Shown: positions 10,594-19,255 of the stretch, piece by piece
How the letters are laid out: each line of letters opens with the position of its first letter
Numbering within the stretch: position 1 is the stretch's first letter
NCBI GenBank assembly: GCA_036927565.1
Contig: JAYESD010000001.1
Span: 7,936,001-8,000,000 of the forward strand
Reading direction: 5' to 3'
Origin: Tuctoria greenei
Lineage: Eukaryota; Streptophyta; Magnoliopsida; Poales; Poaceae
Length of the DNA: 64,000 bases
Notes under the pieces: model-generated
Seen by the model: the letters and a program-made list of their open reading frames with translations, nothing else
Told to the model about the DNA's origin: nothing
Databases searched by the model: none
Translations under genes and position numbers: made by a program

Positions 10594-11585
10594 AAAGTTG
10601 CATACCTGTATGATTGCTTCAAAATATTGATTGAATTGTGAAAATTATTCCTCCCCATTTTTCTCTCGAAAAACTATGTCAATTATTAGATCTTGATGAA
10701 TTTTTGATCATAGTATGATTGTTGTTTGCTTACTGATCAAATTCATCAGGATTATTTGAATTGTTTTGCCTCTCTACCCTCTCTACCCTCAATTATTGGA
10801 CCTTCAAATATATATGAACGGGCTATGCAATTCTCTCCTGGTGACCACGGACAAGTCCGTGGTTACCCAGACTAGTCCGCCACTGCAGACTAGTCCGCAG
10901 TGTGCCGGTTAGGCCGGACTAGTCCGACAGACCACGGACTAGTCCGATTTAGGTTTCTGGAGGACTTCGGACTAGTCCGGTCCTGTCCGGACTTGTCCGA
11001 TTTTTCATGTCCATAACCCTAGCCGCCACAAAACCCTAATCCCTTCACCCCACACTCGCCCCCAAGCTTTCTCTCTCTTGCACTCGAGCTCCCAAGGAGA
11101 ATCCTTGATTCCTCCGTCGAAAAGCCTCAATCTTGGGCGGAGATCAAGCTTGAAGACTCGGGGATTGAAGTTAGCGGACAAGTCCGGCCTCCAACCCCCA
11201 CATTTTCAAGCTTCCTTGGATTTCTTGGTAAATTTTCCTCAAAACCCTAAGAAATCACAAATTTCTTCATTGCTTATCGTTTGGCCTAGCATTCTTCACT
11301 AGTTGCATGTCCAGTTGATGTACTATGTGTATGCTAGACCAGTTATTTCATTAGGGATCAATTTTTATCCAGTTTGTTAGGTTTTTGCAGATGAACACCG
11401 GACTAGTCCGGTCCAGGTACGGACAAGTCCGGTCCCCCGGACTGGTCCGTGCCTGAGCACCGGACAAGTCCGTTGTTTCTGAACCAAAACCTAATTCTTT
11501 AATTCCCTACTGCCTTCCATTGCCATCTTACCTCACCAATACCTTGTATAACTTGTCTTTTCTCTTGATCACTCATTCTCAGATC
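10594..11585 (+). other. pol-ORF3 spacer with palindrome clusters
   Basis: This 1-kb non-coding spacer holds about eight palindromes at 10845-11012, one at 11173 and four at 11398-11475. The stretch 10960-11013 is about 90% identical to 19033-19086 in the Tekay LTR. A pyrimidine-rich tract ending CAG (to 11582) lies just before the ORF3 ATG and looks like a 3' splice site. No coding homology was recognised here. Confidence 0.8.
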
Positions 11586-12929
11586 ATGTCGAGCTCCGAC
11601 AATGAAATCTCCGATTTCGAGGCCGAGTTGGACCACGAGGTGGCACCTCGGTCCTCGACGGGTCTTGGCAAGAAACGCCAAGAGAGACCCTCCGAGCCTG
11701 CTCCCTCACCTCCTCAGGTTCGGAGGAAGGTGTGTGTCAAGAAGGCCGCCTCGAAGGCTGCTCCTCCGTCAAGTGGCCCTCGCCAAGCTAAAGGGAAGGG
11801 CAAGGGGGTTGCCACAGGGCCTGTTGGGCCCCTAAAGCTGCATACTCCCAGAGAAGGGGTCCGGGACCCCAATGAGGAAAGATTCAATGGCAAGGGCAGC
11901 GATGTGGCCATGAAGCTGAGAAGTGTGGATTACTATGCAAGGCCCAAGCAAGCAGCTGATGGCAGATTTTGGTCAAATTTCCATGCTGACTTCTACAAGC
12001 TGGTCTACTTGCCGATGAAGACCCCGGTGGTGCGCAGTCAATGGATTGACTGGGCCCACCTTGAGAAGAGGAAATGTGCAGCTTTTGATGAAGTGATACA
12101 AGCTGCAGAGAGACATGGGCTGAAGGATTTGTTTGCCTTCAGATATAATTGGAATGATGAAGTGATTGCACAATTCTATGCAACGTGCCACTTCTCAAGT
12201 GAAGACGAAGAAAGTGTGACTTGGATGACTCATGGATCCAAGTATTCCATTAACCAGGAAGAGTTTGCCCGCCTGCTGCACCTTGACTCTGAAGGACAAG
12301 ACCAACTCATTATCCACAACATTGGGGTCATTGAGAGGGATGGAATGAAGTTCATGTATGAGCCCACCTCCAAGTATGTCCCTCCCTCCACAAAGAACAT
12401 GAAGCCTTTCTTTGTGGTCCTCAACAGAGTCCTCAGGAAGACGATTGCTCCCAAGGATGGTGATGCAGGGAGTGTGCAAGGCTACCTCCGGACCCTGATG
12501 AAGGTCATCAGCAAGAAAAGGCAATTCGATGTTGCGGACTATATCTGGAATGATATGGTCAATATCTCAAGTACCCCCAACCGATCCTGTGGCTATGCCC
12601 CTTACTTGATGTTCATGATTGAGAAGGTCACAGGAATCGAGTTTGTGAAGGATGTGGAGCACACTCCACTGAGGCCTCAGAAGCCTCAGTCCGTGAGTGT
12701 CCAGGCTGCTCCATCGCCGGCCTCAAGCCCCGAGGCGCCGGCAAGGCAAGAAGAAGCTGCTAGGGCTACTCCTCCCTCCAGGGAAGCCCCTCAGAAAGGA
12801 TCCGCCAGTGGGATCCTCAAGTACTTGGCTGCAATCTTCTCCTCCTGCAAGAAAACTGAAGTGAAGCTTCACAAGCTAAATCAGAAGAGGAAGGAGGACA
12901 TGAGATACATAAAAGCCAATGTGAAGTAG
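11586..12929 (+). CDS. Sirevirus ORF3 (envelope-position ORF), ends at internal TAG
   Basis: Many Sireviruses carry an extra ORF between pol and the 3' LTR, sometimes called env-like; its role is unknown. The ATG at 11586 gives 447 aa. Residues 1-80 are low-complexity, basic and S/P-rich. About 90-330 form a globular domain (RFWSNFH, YKLVYLPMKTP, FYATCHF) that resembles plant 'putative transposon protein' domains. The tail is P/A-rich, then helical. I see no signal peptide or clear transmembrane segment after the ATG, so a real envelope role is doubtful. The TAG at 12927-12929 sits in a helical run; the same frame stays open for 72 more codons to TGA (13146-13148), ending in a very acidic tail. 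A CAG-to-TAG change is the simplest reading. Confidence 0.8.
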   Translation: MSSSDNEISDFEAELDHEVAPRSSTGLGKKRQERPSEPAPSPPQVRRKVCVKKAASKAAPPSSGPRQAKGKGKGVATGPVGPLKLHTPREGVRDPNEERFNGKGSDVAMKLRSVDYYARPKQAADGRFWSNFHADFYKLVYLPMKTPVVRSQWIDWAHLEKRKCAAFDEVIQAAERHGLKDLFAFRYNWNDEVIAQFYATCHFSSEDEESVTWMTHGSKYSINQEEFARLLHLDSEGQDQLIIHNIGVIERDGMKFMYEPTSKYVPPSTKNMKPFFVVLNRVLRKTIAPKDGDAGSVQGYLRTLMKVISKKRQFDVADYIWNDMVNISSTPNRSCGYAPYLMFMIEKVTGIEFVKDVEHTPLRPQKPQSVSVQAAPSPASSPEAPARQEEAARATPPSREAPQKGSASGILKYLAAIFSSCKKTEVKLHKLNQKRKEDMRYIKANVK

Positions 12930-13148
12930 CTGAGTGAGAAGCTGGAGATCAATCCAATTGGATCTCCAGTACTTTCTGAAGATTCTGATCCAAACATCAC
13001 CGAGCTCAGCCCCTTGACTCCTTCCGAGCTTGCCTATTTTGGCATTGGGGGCTCGAGCAGCTCCGCTCCTCCTCCTACCTCTCAACCTCGTCAAGCCGAA
13101 AGCGATGAAGATGATGAAGACGACGAGAGGACTGACAGCGAAGAGTGA

Positions 13149-13607
13149 ATCCCTAGGACCTTCCTCTCTCTCTCTTTTTGGTGTCTTGATGCCAAAGGGG
13201 GAGAGATTGAGGGGGAGTCTCTAGTCTAAGCTTTTGCTGAATAGGATGCGAGGAGAGAGCTCTCTATGTTTTTTTAATTGTGATTGTATTTGCTTAACTC
13301 TCTTTTCATATCATGTTTGGTCCTGTGATGAATTGCTCAATTAATTTGCAAGTGTGTGATGAAATCTGAGTTTTTGCTCCTGAAGTGCCATATTCACTTG
13401 ATATTAGTTGGTAAATGAAAATTCTGTCATTCTTAATGCATTCATGCTCTTAGTATGCATCCCACCATAAAGAATGCACATATGAATAATTATCTTGTTG
13501 CCTGATGCATTATTGAGTCATATGTGCATACTTTATGAAAATCTCATTTTATACCTCATTTTGTGAAATCTCAATTGGTTGTCATCAATCACCAAAAAGG
13601 GGGAGAT
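13149..13607 (+). other. Sirevirus 3' untranslated region with polypurine tracts
   Basis: A G-rich purine run at about 13190-13216 (AAAGGGGGAGAG and a second GGGGGAG) and the primary polypurine tract at 13594-13606 (AAAAAGGGGGAGA) directly before the LTR. The tract primes plus-strand DNA synthesis; extra upstream copies are reported for Sireviruses. Nothing else was seen. Confidence 0.8.
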
Positions 13608-15170
13608 TGAAAGTGCATCTAGGACTCCCTTGTGGGTTTTGGATGATTTATGACAAGCAATTGGGATCCTAATCCTTTTGTTGAGATGAATGCAGGAAAA
13701 TGATGAAAAATGAGCAAAATGCCAAAAAGAGGGAAATTAAGAAGGAGAATGAATTTGAGCTCAAGAAGAAGAAATTAGTTGTTTAGTATGTATGGAGTGT
13801 GTTAAGGAAACACACCCAAGAGCTCAATGTCACTTAATCACACACACACAATGCACAAAACTATACAGGACCGGACTAGTCCGCTCTCAACCGGACTAGT
13901 CCGATATCACATTCTGCACAAGATCGGACAAGTCCGGTCTCCACCGGACTAGTCCGATATCTTTCTGTTCCACTTCGGACTAGTCCTCCCCAATGCGGAC
14001 TAGTCCTCAACACAATGCACAAGTCACTAGATCGGACAAGTCCGGTCACCACCGGACTAGTCCGATACCTTTTCTGATCCACTTCGGACAAGTCCGGTGA
14101 CTACACGGACTAGTCCGATATACACTCTGATCTAAATCGGACAAGTCCTCCAAGTGCGGACTTGTCGTTCTAAACACTTAGGGTTTCACAGGTCCGGACA
14201 AGTCCGATGGCAACCGGACAAGTCCGAAGATTTCCAGCAGCGAAATCGGACAAGTCCGTTTTTCAATCGGACTAGTCCGATATTCCTGGACACTTAGGGT
14301 TTGCTTCACACAGCACACCGGACTAGTCCGGTCTCCACCACGGACTAGTCCGATCTTTCTGAACCCTAACGGTAATTTCTAGAAACCCCATATAAATAGA
14401 GGTGCACGGGCCACTTTTAATCCCTCTCGAACCCTAGCGCCGTCACACCTCCCAAGAGACTCAAAAACCATCTCTCTCCACGAAATTAAGTGCAAAATCG
14501 ATCAATCCTTTGAAGATCACTTGTAGATCATTGGAGAGGCACTTGGCACACGATTGAGCTCTTGGTTTGAATCTCTAACACACTCTTGCATCTCAATTTG
14601 TATATTTCGAAGTGTGTTATTGGTGGTTTTTGAAACTTGTAATCAAGGGAGCTCTCAACTTGTGAGATCGCCCCTTCAACTTGGTGATTTACCCCTGTGT
14701 GATTAGTGGAAGAGGATTGGCCTTCGTGGCGATCCGACGAGGGAAGGGTTGGTGAAGACCCGGTCCTTTTGTGGGCTCCTCAACGTGGACGTAGGCTGCC
14801 TTCGTGGTAACCGAACCACAGGATAAATCTCGTGTCTTGTTCGTTTGTGTTCATCATTCTAGTTGATCAACATTATCTAGGGTTTGATTCATTTTGTTGA
14901 ATTGAAGTTAAATAGTTGAACAAGAATCATACTTGCAATAAAACTTAACATACAACTATTGAACTGTCATTAAAGTTTATATTTCCGCTGCAAACGACAA
15001 CGAAACAATCAAATTGACCTAACTTGATCAACCTAGCCCGTGAAATCCGGACTAGTCCGCACTTTACCGGACTAGTCCGATATATCTGGATTTGACCTTT
15101 TTGTTGAAGTCCTACAGGAACCAAGAAAATTCAAGAAGGCCTATTCACCCCCCCTCTAGGCCTACATTCA
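13608..15170 (+). repeat. 3' LTR of the Sirevirus (complete, 1563 bp)
   Basis: It starts TGAAAGTGCATC and ends ...ACATTCA next to CCAAG. It repeats the roughly 18-palindrome array (13860-14355), the TATA box (14391) and the leader, and adds two palindromes (15046-15085) in the terminal 132 bp lost from the 5' LTR. The sequence near the end (TTCACCCCCCCTCTAGG) is common to the Sirevirus LTRs in this window. Confidence 0.96.
13860..14355. repeat. Array of about 18 CGGACWWGTCCG palindromes (3' LTR)
   Basis: Near-identical copy of the 5' LTR array at 4030-4525. One motif that is mutated in the left copy (AAGTCTGA) is intact here (AAGTCCGA). Confidence 0.95.
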
Positions 15171-15175
15171 CCAAG
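15171..15175 (+). repeat. Target-site duplication CCAAG (right copy)
   Basis: Pairs with 3773-3777. After it the Tekay gag-pol resumes. Confidence 0.96.
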
Positions 15176-18100
15176 ACCTAATGGAGGACAGCCACAAGGA
15201 AGCCGTGGACAGCAAAATTTTGCTCGTGGTAACGTGAACCATGTCTCTATGGAGGATGCTCAACAAGCGGATGACGTGGTCATTGGTATGTTTCTCGCCA
15301 ACTTCAACCCCGCGACTATGTTATTTGATTCTGGAGCATCGCATTCATTCATTGCATCAAAGTATGTTGCCAAGTATAGTTTGCCTATTTCTCATATGAA
15401 GTTTACTCTGTTGGTTAAGTCTCCTAGAGGAGAGATGAGGACAAATATAGTATGTCCAAAAGTAAGCCTTAGAATAAGGGGGGTAGACTTCTCCGCCAAC
15501 CTCATTGTTTTAGATTCTCAAGGGTTGGATATTATACTTGGTATGGACTGGTTGAGGAAGCACAATGGAGTTATTGAATGTGCCACAAAGACGGTGAAGT
15601 TGACCAATGAGGAAGGGATCACCGTAGAATTTGAAGCATCTCAAACCGCACCGAAGCAATTGGAATTGAATCATATGGACGGTGCCGCAATTGAGGAGAT
15701 TCCGGTTGTATGTGAATTTTTGGATGTGTTTCCGGATGAGTTGCCAGGTATGCCACCCGATCGAGACATTGAGTTTGTTATTGATTTAATACCTGGAACT
15801 GCACCTATAGCTAAGAGGCCGTATAGGATGCCTCCTATGGAATTATCGGAGCTCAAGAAACAAATTCAAGAGAAATTAGAGAAGGGTTTTATTCGCCCTA
15901 GCTCTTCACCTTGGGGAGCGCCCGTTCTATTCATGGACAAGAAGGATGGATCCCAAAGGATGTGTGTGGATTACCGAGCTCTCAACGAGGTAACAATCAA
16001 GAACAAGTATACCTTGCCCCGTATAGAGGACTTGTTTGATCAGATGAAAGGTGCCTGTGTGTTTTCCAAGATTGATTTGAGGTCGGGATACTTTCAAATG
16101 AAGATTAGACCATCGGACATACCCAAGACAGCTTTTAGGACACGGTATGGATCTTATGAGTACACTGTGATGTCTTTTGGATTGACAAATGCGCCTGCCT
16201 ACTTTATGTACCTCATGAATAAAGTCTTCATGGAGTACTTAGATAAGTTCGTTGTGGTGTTTATTGATGATATTATGATCTACTCGAAGGATGAGAAGGA
16301 ACATGAGGAACACTTGAGGCTTACGTTGCAGAAATTAAGGGAGCATCAATTGTATGCCAAGTTCAACAAGTGTCATTTTTGGTTGAAAGAGGTGCCATTT
16401 TTGGGTCATATCATCTCAGGAGGAGGAGTATCGGTTGACCCTGGTAAAGTGAGGGATGTGTTGAAGTGGGAACCGCCGCAAAATGTCAAGGAAATAAGGA
16501 GTTTTCTTGGGATGGCTGGATATTACCGTAGATTCATCAAGGATTTTTCCAAGATAGCCAAGCCTATGACGGAGTTGCTAATGAAGGGAAAGGCATTCCA
16601 ATGGACTCAAGCTCGTCAAGAGAGTTTTGAGGAGTTGAAGAAGCGGTTGACAACAGCCCCAGTTTTGGTATTGCCGGATGTAAGCAAGAGTTTTGACATT
16701 TATTGCGATGCATCAAGACAAGGGCTTGGATGTGTATTGATGCAAGAAGGTCAAGTGTTCGCCTATGCGTTGAGACAATTGAAGAAACATGAGCAGAATT
16801 ACCCCACACACGATCTTGAACTAGCAGCCGTGTTACATGCATTGAAGATTTGAAGACACTATATTCTTGGACATAGGTGTGAAATTTATACGGATCATAA
16901 GAGTTTGAAGTATATTTTCACACAAACGGATCTGAACTTGAGGCAACAAAGATGGTTAGAGCTCATCAAAGATTATGATTTGGGGATCAACTATCATCCG
17001 AGAAAAGCCAATGTAGTGGCCTATGCTTTGAGTAGAAAGGGAGTAAGCCATCAACTCACGGTTCGAGAGTTACCGTCCGAGTTATGTAAGGAGTTTGAAC
17101 GGTTGAACCTCGGGTTTGTAAATGAGATCGAGATGATGGAGTTAAACCCAACCTTGGAGCAAGAAATTCGAGAGGCACAAACCACAGATGAGGAGATCAA
17201 GGAAATCAAGGAAAGAATCGAAGAAGGGAGAGAATTCAGATTTGACAAGGATGAACATGGTACCTTATGGCTTGGAAAGAGAATCGTTGTGCCTAATGTA
17301 AAGCATATTCGGGAGACAATATTAAAGGAGGCACATGACTCGCCTTACTCGAATTCACCCCGGTTGTACGAAGATGTACATGGACTTGAAGACTTGCTAT
17401 TGGTGGGACAGCATGAAAAAGGACATAGCCGAATATGTTGCATTGTGTGATGTGTGTCAACGAGTCAAGGCGGAACATCAAAGGCCAGCCGGACTATTGC
17501 AACCGTTGAAGATTCCGGAATGGAAGTGGGAAGAAATTGGTATGGACTTCATAGTTGGGTTACCGCGTACTCAGTCCGGGTATGACTCAATTTGGGTAAT
17601 TGTGGATCGCTTAACCAAGTCAGCTCATTTTGTCCCTGTGAAGACCAAGTATACAGTTGCACGATTGGCCGAAATATACATGGAGCATATTGTGTGTCGA
17701 CATGGATTCCCTAAGAAGATAGTCTCGGATAGAGGTTCTCAATTTACCTCCAGATTTTGGCAAAAATTGCATGAAGCTTTGGGAATGAAGTTGAATTTTA
17801 GTTCAGCATATCATCCTCAAACGGATGGACAAACCGAGAGGACCAATCAGATTTTGGAGGACATGTTAAGAGCTTGTGCTTTAAAGCATGGGAAAAGTTG
17901 GGACAAAAGCTTGCCATACGCAGAATTTTCATACAACAATAGTTACCAAGCAAGCTTGAAAATGTCACCATATGAAGCGCTTTATGGGAGGAAGTGTAGA
18001 ACACCTTTATTCTGGAATGAGGCAGGAGAAACTCAAGTATTTGGTCCGGACGTGTTGCAAGAAGCCGAAAAGCAAGTCCAAATAATTCGTGGAAACTTGA

Positions 18101-18626
18101 GGGCTGCCCAATCAAGGCAAAAAGGCTATGCGGACAATAGGAGAAGGAAATTAGCCTTTGAAATAGGAGATTTTTTTTACCTCAAGGTGTCACCAATGAG
18201 AGTTCATAAGAGGTTTAATATAAGAGGCAAGCTCGCACCTCGTTATATTGGACCATTCAAGATTTTGGACAAAAGAGGAGAAGTAGAATATAAGTTGGAG
18301 ATGTCAGCTCATCTTTCAGACGTACATGATGTGTTTCATGTTTCCCAGCTCAAGAAGTGCTTGAGGGTACCGGAAGAAAAGGTGCCAATGGAAGAATTGA
18401 AGCTAGAGGAAGATTTGACTTATGCCGAGCAACCGGATAAGATCTTGGAAACCAAGGAGAGAGTCACAAGGAACAAGGTGATTCGATGGTGTAAAGTCCA
18501 ATGGAAGCACCACACCGAAAAAGAAGCAACTTGGGAGCTAGAAGATGATCTCAAGAAGGAATTTCCCTATCTCTTCTCTTCCGCGTCGAATCTCAAGGGT
18601 GAGATTCATTTTAAGGGGGGCAGGTT
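15176..18626 (+). pseudogene. Tekay gag end and pol (PR-RT-RH-IN-chromodomain), inactivated
   Basis: The Tekay polyprotein resumes here after the Sirevirus. Order: protease (DSG at 15327), reverse transcriptase (15800-16300; FIDD near 16260), RNase H (CDAS near 16705), integrase zinc finger (ends CDVCQ near 17450), integrase core (MDF, SDRGSQF, and the Glu of GQTERTNQ; 17540-17850) and a chromodomain-like tail (W-X2-H...EATWE near 18500-18570). Lesions: TGA at 16851-16853 where the family has Trp, and a 1-bp insertion near 17352 in the integrase linker. After that the last frame stays open through the polypurine tract to 18741, inside the LTR. The protein would be split into at least three pieces, so this copy is dead. 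Confidence 0.92.
18611..18626 (+). other. Polypurine tract, Tekay
   Basis: TTAAGGGGGGCAGG directly before the LTR start. It is the expected plus-strand primer. Confidence 0.8.
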
Positions 18627-18754
18627 TGTAACACCCTCATTTTCATGCATCATGCCCTACATGCACTCATACACATGTTTAACATTAACCCATAACAAGA
18701 GGAACAAGTTTAAAATTGATTTGGAGCAAAACCGCACTTAAAAATGTAGGAAAG

Positions 18755-19088
18755 TGCGGACTAGTCCGGATTTGCTGAGGACTAGTCCGATTTCTCTCTG
18801 TCTAAAAACGGACTTGTCCGTTTTTGCTGCGGATTAGTCCGATATTTACCTCTGGACAACTTCGAACTTGTCCGATTTTGTGCGGACTAGTTCGGTATTC
18901 CATGAATCCTTGAAAATTTGCTAAGTCCCTGGACTTTTCCGGACTAGTCCGGTGTTCCAGCGGACTTGTCCGTTTTCCCTTCTGACTAAGATCGGACTTG
19001 TCCGATTTTTCGCCAGACTTGTCCGATTTTCTCTCTGGACGACTTCGGACTAGTCTGGTCCTGTCCGGACTTGTCCGATATTTCGTGA
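18755..19088. repeat. Array of about 12 CGGACWWGTCCG palindromes in a Ty3 LTR
   Basis: Twelve copies, several decayed by one base, in 330 bp upstream of the TATA box. The CTTG form is commoner here than in the Sirevirus. The last two motifs and their flanks match the Sirevirus spacer at 10960-11013. Confidence 0.93.
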
Positions 19089-19247
19089 CTCCGAGATTGA
19101 CCTTTTGTTTTACGACTTGTTTCTTGGGTTTCACATCAAGTGGGCCTAGGGACGTCGTGCCCAACTCTTTTAGAACCCATGTGGGACTCTAAACCGGCCT
19201 CTACTCATCCAAAAACTCGAAATCCATCTAACCCTAGCCTCCACGTC

Positions 19248-19255
19248 TATATAAA
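19248..19255 (+). promoter_or_regulatory. TATA box of the Tekay 3' LTR
   Basis: TATATAAA about 620 bp into the LTR and 160 bp downstream of the palindrome array; same site as 170-177. Confidence 0.6.

Larger units (their letters stand above)
3778..15170 (+). mobile_element. Sirevirus (Ty1/copia, Maximus/SIRE type), nearly complete
   Basis: Layout: 5' LTR (truncated at its 3' end), gag, pol in Ty1 order (PR-IN-RT-RH), a long spacer, a third ORF, polypurine tract, 3' LTR. The extra ORF between pol and LTR, the long coiled-coil gag with a CCHC knuckle and the palindrome-rich LTRs are typical of Sireviruses. The perfect CCAAG duplication and about 5 differences between the LTRs over 1431 bp (by eye) indicate a recent insertion. 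A deletion joining LTR position 1431 to gag removes the LTR end, the primer-binding site and the gag N-terminus, so this copy could only move with help in trans, and not faithfully. Confidence 0.95.
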
